Part shown: in pieces, positions 45,850-54,416 of the stretch
Layout: each line of letters starts with the position of its first letter
Position numbering within the stretch: position 1 is the stretch's first letter
Source of the DNA: Chitinophaga pinensis
Lineage (GTDB): Bacteria > Bacteroidota > Bacteroidia > Chitinophagales > Chitinophagaceae
Length of the DNA stretch: 64,000 nt
Assembly: GCA_945862385.1 (NCBI GenBank)
Contig: CAMAXV010000005.1
Span: forward strand, 62,001-126,000
Direction: 5' to 3'
Translations under genes and position numbers: made by a program
Notes under the pieces: model-generated
Seen by the model: the letters and a program-made list of their open reading frames with translations, nothing else
Told to the model about the DNA's origin: nothing
Database searches by the model: none

Positions 45850-46887
45850 ATGAAAAAAATAACCCTGATCATCACGCTGATTACCCTGTCTTTACAGCAA
45901 ACAGGATATGCTCAACATGCAAAAGTTGAAGTTGTTTCAGACAAGCATGATCCCATAATCCGTGTGATGATTGGGGGTAAGCATTTTACCAGTTTCTTCT
46001 TTCCCGATACCATCGCCAAGCCAGTATTGTATCCCATTCAGGCACCCAATGGAGCGGTGATCACACGTGGGTTTCCTGTTACACCTATTGCCGGTGAGCC
46101 TACAGACCATCCGCATCACCTGGGATTGTGGTTTAATTTCGGGGATGTGAACGGGTTGGATTTCTGGAATAATTCGTTTGCCATTCCGGCTGATAAAAAG
46201 CATTTGTACGGAAATATCCGCATGGGAAAAATAACAGAAAACAAAAGTGGTGATCAGGGTAGATTGGGTTACGTTGCTATCTGGAATGACCACCAGAATA
46301 ATACCCTGCTGGATGAAAAGACATCTTATGTTTTCAGTGAAATCAATGGTGTTTGGGTTATTGATCGCACCACAACACTTATCGCCAGAACAAAGGTTGA
46401 ATTTAAGGATAATAAAGAAGGAATGCTTGGATTGAGGATGGCGCATGAGTTGCAGATTCCGGCATTGGAAACAAAAAAATTTACCGATGCCAATGGTATC
46501 GAAACAGTCATTAAAGCCGTAACTGATACCATTTCCAATGGTAATTACATCAACAGCAATGGTCTCACAGGTGATGATGTGTGGGGTAAGAAGGCTCCCT
46601 GGTGTATGATGCATGCCAAAATGAAAGCTGATACCATCAGCGTGCTCATACTTGATCACCCGAAAAATGAAGGCTATCCTACATTCTGGCATGCCAGGGG
46701 ATACGGATTATTTGCAGCTAATCCAATGGGATCAAATGTATTTGCCAAGCAAAATCCTGTATACCTGAGAACACTCCAGAAAGGAGAGTCAGTTACCTTT
46801 AGGTTCAGGGTTGCCATAGCTGCAGGAAAAACAAGGCTTTCAACACCTGCTATTCAATCAATTGAAAAGGGATTCGCGTCCCGGTAA
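45850..46887 (+). CDS. Secreted PmoA-like (DUF6807) protein
   Basis: 345 residues. Signal peptide (ITLIITLITLSLQQTGYA) and a domain often annotated PmoA family: DHPHHLGLWFNFGDVNGLDFW, then DHPKNEGYPTFWHARGYGLFAANPMG. Despite the name the family has no shown methane-oxygenase function; members often sit among carbohydrate-use genes of Bacteroidota. The histidine cluster (PTDHPHH) may bind a metal. Only 12 nt separate it from leuB, which places it at the end of the leucine operon or uses an internal promoter. Confidence 0.82.
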   Translation: MKKITLIITLITLSLQQTGYAQHAKVEVVSDKHDPIIRVMIGGKHFTSFFFPDTIAKPVLYPIQAPNGAVITRGFPVTPIAGEPTDHPHHLGLWFNFGDVNGLDFWNNSFAIPADKKHLYGNIRMGKITENKSGDQGRLGYVAIWNDHQNNTLLDEKTSYVFSEINGVWVIDRTTTLIARTKVEFKDNKEGMLGLRMAHELQIPALETKKFTDANGIETVIKAVTDTISNGNYINSNGLTGDDVWGKKAPWCMMHAKMKADTISVLILDHPKNEGYPTFWHARGYGLFAANPMGSNVFAKQNPVYLRTLQKGESVTFRFRVAIAAGKTRLSTPAIQSIEKGFASR

Positions 46888-46897
46888 TAAAATACCT

Positions 46898-48862
46898 TTA
46901 GCTTTTGGTTGGTTCAAAAAGGTGAAAACCATAGGGGTCGATGATGAGGTATTCATTATCGTGACCAACTTTGAAAGACTGTTCAGTCCAATGATCAAAC
47001 AGCTGTAAGGCAAAGTCTCCATGTTCCTTGAAGGCATACCAGGTGAGGTATGCAGGCTTGTTGCTGAAATTGAATACACAGTAAAGCTTCTGGTCTTCAT
47101 AGGATCTCAGGTAACCTGCAATATGGATATTATGTGGTGTAAGCCAGGACAGGTTTTTGTGATCTGAAACTACTTTAAGTTTTTTCCGGAGGGAGATGAG
47201 TTTGCGTGTCGACTGAAAAACAGCATATTCAATTGATCCTGGCTCATGAATGCGTTTGTTTTTTTCCCAGCTGATGACCGGCCTGTGCATCCAGCGGTTA
47301 TCATAACTTTTTCCAGGTTCCTCCTGATAGCTGTAGTCATTGGTATACCCGAGTTCATCACCATAGAAGATGATGGGTACTCCTCCCAAAAAGAATGAGT
47401 GTGCCTGCATGAGCAGGATCTTTTGAATGGATTGATTGATTTCAGCTACATTTCCATCCCAGACTGCTTTTTCCAGTCCGCACAAAGACGCCAGTGAACC
47501 GCTGATTCTTGCATCACCTGTTTTGGGGTTGGATGAAAAGAGTGCTCCTCTGGCCGGACTATCCCATTGGCTGCCAGCATACGAGAAATATTCCTTCAGG
47601 AATTTACGGTGTTCATAAGGGTTCTTGCCTGTGTGTTCAATCATGTAATCGTCATAGCCCAATCCGATATCATCATGGCAACGGGTATAATTAATCCAGG
47701 TGGTACCGTATGGCTTTTGCAGGATCTCGTGTTGCGCAGCCAGCATGACGCGTGTATCACCTGATGCCAGCATATCCCATTGCAGCGCCATGTGCGTGGC
47801 ATTGTAGGCAAAGTCGCACTCCTTTGCTGTAAAGGATCCTGTACCGAAATATTTCATAATCTCTCTGGGTGCAACTATCGCTTCTCCAAGCAGGGCCATG
47901 CCCGGAGCTGAAACAGCTACACAGCGTTTGATCAGCCTTAAAAGTGTATGAGCCTGAGGCAGATTCTGACAACTGGTACCCAGCTGTTTCCAGATGAAGG
48001 CAGGTGCATCAATGCGCAATACATCAACACCCAGATTGGCATAAAACAGGATGTTGTCGAGCATTTCACGGAATACCACCGGATTGGTATAGTTCAGATC
48101 CCATTGGTAATGATGAAAGACCGTCATAACCCATTTTTTGCATTCAGGTATCCATGTAAAATTGCCGGGTGAGCTTTCAGGGAAAATATCCGGCATCTTT
48201 TCATCAAACTGATTGGGTAACCAGCGGTCGTCATACATGTAAAAGTAATCCTGGTATTCCTTGATGCCTGCCTTGGCTTTTTCAGCCCATTTATGTCTGT
48301 GGGAGGTATGGTTTAAAACGATGTCGAGCATGAGATACATGCTCTTTTCCTGCATCTGTTTCCTGAGGTAAATCAATTCTTCCAATGATCCAAAACGGGA
48401 TTCCACCTTGCGAAAATCTGAAACTGCATAGCCTCCGTCGCTTTCTCCTTCCGGACTTTCAAAAATCGGCATGAGGTGCAGTAAGTTGACACCCAGTTCC
48501 TCGAAATAAGGCAGTTTGCCGGGCATGCTTTTGAGGTCTCCCGCAAACCTGTCAACATAAAGACTCATACCCATCAGTTCATTGCTTAGAAACCAGGTAC
48601 CCTGATCAGCTTTTTCCTCATCTCTTTGAATGAGTGCTGATTCCCTGGATTTATAGCCGCTAATCACAGTTCTGATGATAGATTCAAAAAGGGAGTCTGC
48701 AAGTTGATGTTGTCCGTATATCTCCCTGTATAGGTGAGAAATGGTGTCTATATCAGACATCAGGCGCACATAAAAGGGATTATCTTTCCCCGTGGTATCA
48801 ATTTTTTCTTCCAGGGCTATCCTGGTCACATTTTCATGAAGGTTCTGATCGAATGTCATCAC
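46898..48862 (-). CDS. Amylosucrase-type GH13 enzyme
   Basis: 654 residues, no signal peptide, so cytoplasmic. GH13 subfamily 4 layout: N-terminal helical domain, then LNHTSHRH, nucleophile Asp in GVDVLRIDAPAFIW, acid Glu in ALLGEAIVAP and transition-state Asp in YTRCHDDIGLGY. It turns sucrose into fructose and alpha-1,4-glucan, although some members (sucrose hydrolases) only hydrolyse. Last gene of the sucrose operon; fructokinase and permease lie directly upstream. Supports cytosolic splitting of imported sucrose. Confidence 0.92.
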   Translation of the reverse strand: MMTFDQNLHENVTRIALEEKIDTTGKDNPFYVRLMSDIDTISHLYREIYGQHQLADSLFESIIRTVISGYKSRESALIQRDEEKADQGTWFLSNELMGMSLYVDRFAGDLKSMPGKLPYFEELGVNLLHLMPIFESPEGESDGGYAVSDFRKVESRFGSLEELIYLRKQMQEKSMYLMLDIVLNHTSHRHKWAEKAKAGIKEYQDYFYMYDDRWLPNQFDEKMPDIFPESSPGNFTWIPECKKWVMTVFHHYQWDLNYTNPVVFREMLDNILFYANLGVDVLRIDAPAFIWKQLGTSCQNLPQAHTLLRLIKRCVAVSAPGMALLGEAIVAPREIMKYFGTGSFTAKECDFAYNATHMALQWDMLASGDTRVMLAAQHEILQKPYGTTWINYTRCHDDIGLGYDDYMIEHTGKNPYEHRKFLKEYFSYAGSQWDSPARGALFSSNPKTGDARISGSLASLCGLEKAVWDGNVAEINQSIQKILLMQAHSFFLGGVPIIFYGDELGYTNDYSYQEEPGKSYDNRWMHRPVISWEKNKRIHEPGSIEYAVFQSTRKLISLRKKLKVVSDHKNLSWLTPHNIHIAGYLRSYEDQKLYCVFNFSNKPAYLTWYAFKEHGDFALQLFDHWTEQSFKVGHDNEYLIIDPYGFHLFEPTKS

Positions 48863-48870
48863 AATTTCAT

Positions 48871-49827
48871 TTACGACTTAAAGATATCCGTGCTGAGGTT
48901 TTTAAAAGCCTCCATTGCACCTAAATATTCACATGTTCTGGCGCCAGCCTTGTTGGCCTGGTGAATGATTTCCTGCCAGTCAGACTGCTGCAGTTCACCA
49001 ATACTCATGTGTTCCAGTGCACTTAGCTGATAAAGAACAGCCCCTACGAAAGCATCCCCTGCACCAGTGGTATCAACAGCATTGATGGGTATACTGGGGA
49101 TGATTGAGATTGTATTGCTGATCCCAAGCATCGTTCCTTCCTTGCCAAGTGTTATGGCAAAAACGGCAGACGACTGATTGAAAAATTCCTCGGCTGCTGC
49201 TTCAACTGAAGTCTTACCCGTAATCAGCAAAGCCTCTTCATCACTCACCTTGAAGAAATCACATGCTTTGATAAATGTCCATGTTCTGCGGATGAATTCT
49301 TCCTGCTGGTGGCCAAATAGTAGGTGCCTGTAATTGGGATCAAAGCTGATGAATCTCCCAGCTGATTTAGACTTGTCTAAAAGTTCAGTGTAAGTCTGTT
49401 GAAGTGGACCAGGCAGAAATCCTGTAGCCGAACCGAAGTGTGCGATGCCACATGCCTGCAGGTCTATGCCAGCTAAATCGTTTGTAGAGAGCATGCCATC
49501 TGCCCCCCTGTTGAAATAAAAATCACGTTCGCCATTTTCCATGAGTGAAACAAATGCGAAAGTGGTAAAATGTTCTTTATCACGGATGATATGTGTTGTA
49601 TCTACCTGAAAACTGTTGAGCACATCAATCAGGTGCTGGCCAAATGGGTCTGCTCCAACTTTAGCTGCAACCATCACATCTCCGCCAAGGGCAGCAACAG
49701 CTGCTGCAACATTCATAGGGGCACCACCAGCCTTTTTAAGGAAGTTGACACCGTCTGACAGCGACTTGTTACGGTCTGTGCAGATCATATCTATCAATGC
49801 TTCACCAATGCAAAGTATCTTTTTCAT
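48871..49827 (-). CDS. PfkB-family fructokinase
   Basis: 318 residues. Ribokinase-fold kinase: ILCIGEALIDMI at the start, GGAPMNVAAAVAALGG and the anion-hole/catalytic motif DTTGAGDAFVGAVL. The AA pattern and the amylosucrase gene 8 nt downstream argue for fructose to fructose-6-phosphate. The start is 11 nt after the stop of the MFS permease. Confidence 0.93.
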   Translation of the reverse strand: MKKILCIGEALIDMICTDRNKSLSDGVNFLKKAGGAPMNVAAAVAALGGDVMVAAKVGADPFGQHLIDVLNSFQVDTTHIIRDKEHFTTFAFVSLMENGERDFYFNRGADGMLSTNDLAGIDLQACGIAHFGSATGFLPGPLQQTYTELLDKSKSAGRFISFDPNYRHLLFGHQQEEFIRRTWTFIKACDFFKVSDEEALLITGKTSVEAAAEEFFNQSSAVFAITLGKEGTMLGISNTISIIPSIPINAVDTTGAGDAFVGAVLYQLSALEHMSIGELQQSDWQEIIHQANKAGARTCEYLGAMEAFKNLSTDIFKS

Positions 49828-49838
49828 GTGTTTTTTCT

Positions 49839-51170
49839 TTAATGAACACCTGTATAGGCTGGAAGATTTGCCTCTTCTTTGTTATCATTTGTGGTTTTGA
49901 TTAAGAGGGTGAATACAGCCGCAATCAAAAGTAAGACACCCGCAAATAGGATCGCTTTTCCGGAATCGTTGTGGAGGAAATTTCTCATGATATAACCAAA
50001 GGTTACCGTTTGTATGAGCATTGGAATGACAATCAGCATGTTGATGATACCCATGTATACACCATAACGCTCCTTCGGAATTTCTTTGACCACCATCAGG
50101 TATGGGATACCCATCATGCTTGCCCAGCCGATGCCAAAACCTGTGATTGCAACATAAAGCAACCACTTATTTTCTATGTAGGGGAAAACCATAAAGCCTG
50201 CTGCTGCAAGTAAAAGGCAGGAAAAATGTACCCATTTGGCACCATATTTTTTTGCGAAGCCAACCAATGCAAAGGCACTCATAAATGTGATGATGTTATA
50301 CCAGCCATTGACTGAACCTGCAAGGCTAACTGCCTTTTCATACAGTTCCCTGTTGTCTGTTCCTGTCTGGAAAACAGATTGGGCAATACTTTTAGAGCTG
50401 TTCTGCCAATAGCAGAAAAGGGCATACCATTGAAAAAGGTAAACTAAAGCCAGCTGCCACATCACTTTTGGCATGTCTTTGATGGCGCTGAAAACATCAA
50501 TAAACGGACTCAGCAGGTTCAGCGGTTTGTTGCGGATTTCCTCCAGCTCTTCAGGTGTTGGTGGTATTTCCGGAGTGGTTTTCATACTCCACCAAACTGT
50601 TCCGATAGAACAGATTGCACCGAGTATGAATGACGCAAAAACCCAGTTAGGAAGCTTGCCGGTATAACCCACAATAATCATTGGAAAAAGGAACAAAGAA
50701 AAATTGGCGAGTGTTTGTCCGAGTCCGGTAAAAAACGATTGTGCGAGGAAACCTGTAGGTTGCTGCGTGCTGTCCAGTTTATCTGCAATGAAAGCCCGGT
50801 AAGGCTCCATGGCGGTATTGTTACCTGCATCGAGAATCCATAACAGTCCAGCTGCCATCCAGAGTTCAGAACTGAATGGAAAGAGAAATAGTGCCAGGCT
50901 GCACATGATAGCCCCAATGAGGAAATAAGGTTTTCTCCTGCCCCATCTGGGGTGCCAGGTTTTATCACTCAACGCTCCGATGATGGGTTGTACCAATAGT
51001 CCTGTCAGCGGACCAGCCAGGTTTAACCAGGGAATTTCATCAGGTTTGGCACCCAGGAAGTCGTATATGGGGTTAACAGCACTTTGCTGCAAACCAAAGG
51101 AGTACTGAATGCCGAAGAATCCAACATTCATGTTGATTATTTGGAGGAAGGAGAGTTTAGGTTTGAGCAT
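49839..51170 (-). CDS. SLC45-like MFS sucrose permease
   Basis: About 443 residues, 12 helices. [30 protein letters not shown], then [30 protein letters not shown] is typical of the sucrose/GPH-like MFS group also seen next to amylosucrases (Xanthomonas SuxC). The start ATG at 51170 gives the family N-terminus [11 protein letters not shown]. The reading frame stays open 30 codons further up (MCLVPRALCL...), but that is translated repeat and should not be coding. Confidence 0.9.
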   Translation of the reverse strand: MLKPKLSFLQIINMNVGFFGIQYSFGLQQSAVNPIYDFLGAKPDEIPWLNLAGPLTGLLVQPIIGALSDKTWHPRWGRRKPYFLIGAIMCSLALFLFPFSSELWMAAGLLWILDAGNNTAMEPYRAFIADKLDSTQQPTGFLAQSFFTGLGQTLANFSLFLFPMIIVGYTGKLPNWVFASFILGAICSIGTVWWSMKTTPEIPPTPEELEEIRNKPLNLLSPFIDVFSAIKDMPKVMWQLALVYLFQWYALFCYWQNSSKSIAQSVFQTGTDNRELYEKAVSLAGSVNGWYNIITFMSAFALVGFAKKYGAKWVHFSCLLLAAAGFMVFPYIENKWLLYVAITGFGIGWASMMGIPYLMVVKEIPKERYGVYMGIINMLIVIPMLIQTVTFGYIMRNFLHNDSGKAILFAGVLLLIAAVFTLLIKTTNDNKEEANLPAYTGVH

Positions 51171-51200
51171 GGGCAATGCAGGTTGAGGGTGAATGGTTAA

Positions 51201-51268
51201 AAAGGCACGAGGCACGAGGCACGAGGGGGAAAGGCACAAGGCACGAGGCACGAGGCACAAGGCACGAG
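51201..51268 (+). repeat. GGCACGA heptamer repeats upstream of the sucrose permease
   Basis: Three copies of GGCACGA, a short spacer GGGGGAAA, then five copies alternating GGCACGA and GGCACAA. Two further copies in opposite orientation lie at 51435-51451. Everything between 51171 and 51343 is otherwise empty. Confidence 0.85.
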
Positions 51269-51343
51269 TGTTGTAACGAAGTTAATGATGAAAGAGACTT
51301 CTAAACAGTCTGTTGAAGCAGCCGAATCAAGTTATTTTATACA

Positions 51344-51355
51344 GCAAACGATTGC
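51344..51355. promoter_or_regulatory. LacI-type operator candidate (GCAAACGATTGC)
   Basis: A near-perfect 12-bp palindrome with central CG (5 of 6 pairs). It lies about 175 nt upstream of the sucrose permease start and resembles the perfect GAAAACGTTTTC at 54313. Confidence 0.45.
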
Positions 51356-51390
51356 AAAAAAAAACAGGCAAAGGTTTTAACCAATGCCTG
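51356..51390 (-). terminator. Minus-strand terminator of the M14 peptidase gene
   Basis: Arms CAGGCAAAGGTT and AACCAATGCCTG (10 of 12 pairs) around a 2-4 nt loop; on the minus strand nine T follow. Confidence 0.8.
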
Positions 51391-51404
51391 CTCGTTTTAA
51401 ATCT

Positions 51405-51451
51405 ACCACCCCGTCCTGCCTGTCGGCAGGCAGGCTTGTGCCTCGTGCCTG
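51405..51451 (-). repeat. GACGGGGTGGT-ended hairpin repeat, second copy
   Basis: On the minus strand the perfect hairpin CCTGCCTG/CAGGCAGG (51415-51434) runs into GACGGGGTGGT (51405-51415), the same end as at 38379. Two heptamer copies (GGCACGA, GGCACAA) adjoin on the other side. Confidence 0.65.
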
Positions 51452-51455
51452 CCTT

Positions 51456-54212
51456 TTATTTATACAACTGATTAAACACCAGCTTAAATGTACCATGTGA
51501 TTGTGCCCTGAACGTAATTTCCGGACCGTATGCCAGCAACGTTCCTTTACCAACCTGTGCTGAGAATGCAGCTATACCATCTTTCAGGTAAGACTGTCCC
51601 CATGCCCAGCCACTGCGGAGAGTATTGCCGGAACTAAACCATGCTATTGGTTTGATAGAACCTGCAGCCTGCGCTTCAGGATTGATGTGAAAGACTGGAC
51701 TATCGTCAAATAAAACGTCTGCCTTGTCTTTCATACCCCATGCTGCTGGTAAGCTGTTATCAAGCGTAATCTGCATGACACTTCCCGGGATATAAAACTT
51801 TTCATTGGGTAAATCTCTTTCCTTTCCGTTAACTGTTTCTGTCAATGCATTGCTAACCGGAAGTTTCAGGTGATAAGCCAGTGAAGTACTTGTTCCAATC
51901 GTGACGATTCTGCCACCAGCTTCCATGAATTTTTTCAATTCGGGAATAGACTTTGAAACAGATATGTTACCGGTGGTTTTCCTGAATTCCTCGGGGATAT
52001 CTTCAGGTTTCGGGCTACCGAAATTCCTGGCAGGACCATTAACAGAAGGCATGGCTCCACCAACGAAAAGAATCACATCATATTTACTGTTAAGGTCACC
52101 TTTATCGATATCCTGCGCGTAGATAATATCAGCTTTGAAATGAAACTGCTCCATGATCCAGCGCATCCAGCCTGAAGGCATTGATCCTCCATAGGTATCC
52201 CAGAGTGCAATGCGTGCACCTTGAAGCGGTTTTATGGCTATAGGTTTCTTATCCAATGCTGCAATATCAGCACCTCTTGCAGCAGCGTTTTGTGAAATCC
52301 ATGCTTTTGCTTTGGATGATTGTGGAATAAAGAATGAACCTGCAGGTGCATCGTTTATGGCAGCGGTGGTGATGAAAACCGGAATGTTTTCACTAAGTAA
52401 ACCATTCACTGCAGCATAGGCATGGTTATTGGCCGCACTCAGCAGGTAGCCTGCTTTGGCTGTACCAGTTTCCAGTTTTCCTGTGATTGAAATCAGCTCT
52501 CCGGGTTGCATGGCTTTAAACTGACCTGCAATTTCGTCTTGTATGCGGTCAAATGAAACACCCATCTGATAAGCCAGTGTCCAGCCAGCAGCGTCGTACG
52601 GTGGTACTGGTGGTCCGCCCGGGTACTGGAAGTCGTTGGGGTGGTCCTGTGGTTCAAACATATCCAAAATATGCGGACGAAAAGCCTGATCACATTTCAC
52701 AATGAAGGAACCTGCAGGATAGGTTTTGTTGTTATGTGTAAATTCATTTTCTGCCTGATGTACTACAATGCCTGTTCTGATCAGTGCATTGAGGAAACGC
52801 TTTGCAGTGGTGAAGTCGCCCTGGTTGGCAGGGATAATATACGCTCTCGGATCACGCAGTTTGGGATTGTTGAAGACACTATCATAATGCTTCATGGGGA
52901 TGTTGCTGATATTTCTGCCCCAACCCTGAGGAACATTATTTTCAGTATTGGCAGGAGTTCTTGCAGCCTGTTCTTTTTTGAAGAGCTCTGTTATGGCATC
53001 CGCATGTTTCGGATAATGCGTCCAGGTATCTTTTCTACCTTTTTCAATAGAATTTTTACCCATTCGGTATATATTATAAAGCAGTTCATCTCTGTGCCGG
53101 CTGGCATACATCAACACAGCATAGTTCATGGAAACAGAATAGTCAATTGAATTCCGGAAATACCATTTACGGGGTGTGATTGGATTGGGATTGGCACTGC
53201 TTGGGATCAATCTGGATGGCACCAATGGAATCGCAGCAGGAGTTGGAGAACCAATTATTTCAGTAAGTAAACCAATCATGTTATGGAAATAAGTTGTCGT
53301 CCTCAAACCACCGTTATACCATGTTGAGTAAGGGGAACCCGCACGTTGGGTAAATCCCGGTTTGCCTTCTGCGTTTAATCTGTTGATCATTGCGGCGCCA
53401 ACAGCATCGAGGCTGGTCATCACCAGCGGGTCATAAACGTGGTTGAAGGGATCACGGAAAGGAGGGCCTGCTACCACAGCGCCGGGAGGACCGGTCTGGT
53501 GGTGGTTGTACATGATTTGTGGGATCCAGTCGATGAACAGCTGTCGACCCATGTTTTGGGTTTCTTTGAGGTTCAGCATGTAAAAGTCGCGGTTATTGTC
53601 ATGACCGGCATATTTTTCGTACATCCTGGGAAGAAAGCTGGTAGATCTTTTGGATGTATCGCTGTTCCGCATATACCAGTCGGATACCAGTTCCTGTCCG
53701 TCAGGATTCGCATGTACCATCAGGATGATGGTATTATCCAGGATGAACTTCGTTTCCTCATCATTCCTGGTGTTGAGCTGGTAGGCCAGTTCAATCAGCT
53801 GGTGGGCGCCTACTACCTCAGTAGCATGCAAACCGCCATCAATCCACACCACGGCTTTACCCTGGGCAGCGAGTGATTTGGCCATTTCGTCAGACAGTCC
53901 TTCGGCTCTTGCCATCCGTTGTGAAATCTCCTGAAAACGCTTCAGGTTTTTGTGATTTTCTGGGGAGGTGATGATCATCATGAACTGATCCCGACCTTCT
54001 TCCGTTTTTCCTATGCTCGTGAGGATGGCACGTTCAGAGGCGGCATCGAGTTTTTTGAAATAAGCCTCAGTTTGAGAGTAGTTGGCGAGCATATAGTTGT
54101 CGCCAATGTTAAATCCAAAATGCTCCTTTGGAGATGGCACATTCTGGGCTGTTGCAGCCAGGGAAATGATTAATAAGAATAGTGTAAACAGTTGATTTTT
54201 GATTGCTTGCAT
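51456..54212 (-). CDS. Secreted M14-family zinc carboxypeptidase, large
   Basis: About 918 residues. Signal peptide (NQLFTLFLLIISLAATA) then the M14 catalytic domain: GGLHATEVVGAHQ supplies the His and Glu ligands, MYNHHQTGPPGA the second His, and GLLTEIIGS the catalytic Glu. The C-terminal half (about 550-918) contains a class I glutamine-amidotransferase-like fold (RIALWDTYGGSMPSGWMRW, VILFVGGAM, GRIVTIGTS). Start at 54212 is chosen because upstream Mets would bury the signal peptide. Its place in the sugar locus, divergent from susC, is unexplained. Confidence 0.88.
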   Translation of the reverse strand: MQAIKNQLFTLFLLIISLAATAQNVPSPKEHFGFNIGDNYMLANYSQTEAYFKKLDAASERAILTSIGKTEEGRDQFMMIITSPENHKNLKRFQEISQRMARAEGLSDEMAKSLAAQGKAVVWIDGGLHATEVVGAHQLIELAYQLNTRNDEETKFILDNTIILMVHANPDGQELVSDWYMRNSDTSKRSTSFLPRMYEKYAGHDNNRDFYMLNLKETQNMGRQLFIDWIPQIMYNHHQTGPPGAVVAGPPFRDPFNHVYDPLVMTSLDAVGAAMINRLNAEGKPGFTQRAGSPYSTWYNGGLRTTTYFHNMIGLLTEIIGSPTPAAIPLVPSRLIPSSANPNPITPRKWYFRNSIDYSVSMNYAVLMYASRHRDELLYNIYRMGKNSIEKGRKDTWTHYPKHADAITELFKKEQAARTPANTENNVPQGWGRNISNIPMKHYDSVFNNPKLRDPRAYIIPANQGDFTTAKRFLNALIRTGIVVHQAENEFTHNNKTYPAGSFIVKCDQAFRPHILDMFEPQDHPNDFQYPGGPPVPPYDAAGWTLAYQMGVSFDRIQDEIAGQFKAMQPGELISITGKLETGTAKAGYLLSAANNHAYAAVNGLLSENIPVFITTAAINDAPAGSFFIPQSSKAKAWISQNAAARGADIAALDKKPIAIKPLQGARIALWDTYGGSMPSGWMRWIMEQFHFKADIIYAQDIDKGDLNSKYDVILFVGGAMPSVNGPARNFGSPKPEDIPEEFRKTTGNISVSKSIPELKKFMEAGGRIVTIGTSTSLAYHLKLPVSNALTETVNGKERDLPNEKFYIPGSVMQITLDNSLPAAWGMKDKADVLFDDSPVFHINPEAQAAGSIKPIAWFSSGNTLRSGWAWGQSYLKDGIAAFSAQVGKGTLLAYGPEITFRAQSHGTFKLVFNQLYK

Positions 54213-54312
54213 GCTATTGAATTGAATATGTAAATTACTCATTTCATGGAAAACAGTCATATTTGGTGGCAAACTTCATTGAAACGCTGCGTACAGGGCA
54301 TATTAAATTTTA

Positions 54313-54324
54313 GAAAACGTTTTC
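54313..54324. promoter_or_regulatory. LacI-type operator candidate (GAAAACGTTTTC)
   Basis: Perfect 12-bp palindrome with central CG, in the middle of the 204-nt divergent region between the M14 gene and susC. No TAnnTTTG match is perfect nearby; TTAACTTGG at 54367 is the best candidate for susC. Confidence 0.55.
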
Positions 54325-54416
54325 GCAAAAAACACCCATTATCCACATTTTAGTGATAAAATCACCTTAACTTGGAATTGCATTTTCAGATTATTAAACC
54401 TAAACGACGCTTAGTC

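Noticed and set aside
45937-46692. 251-codon frame on the minus strand
   Set aside because: Antisense to the PmoA-like gene, whose signal peptide and conserved motifs are on the plus strand.
46898-48862. Alpha-amylase acting on external starch
   Set aside because: No signal peptide, GH13_4-type layout and fructokinase/permease neighbours favour cytosolic sucrose use.
51171-51260. 30-codon N-terminal extension of the sucrose permease
   Set aside because: It is translated GGCACGA repeat; the family N-terminus begins at the ATG at 51170.
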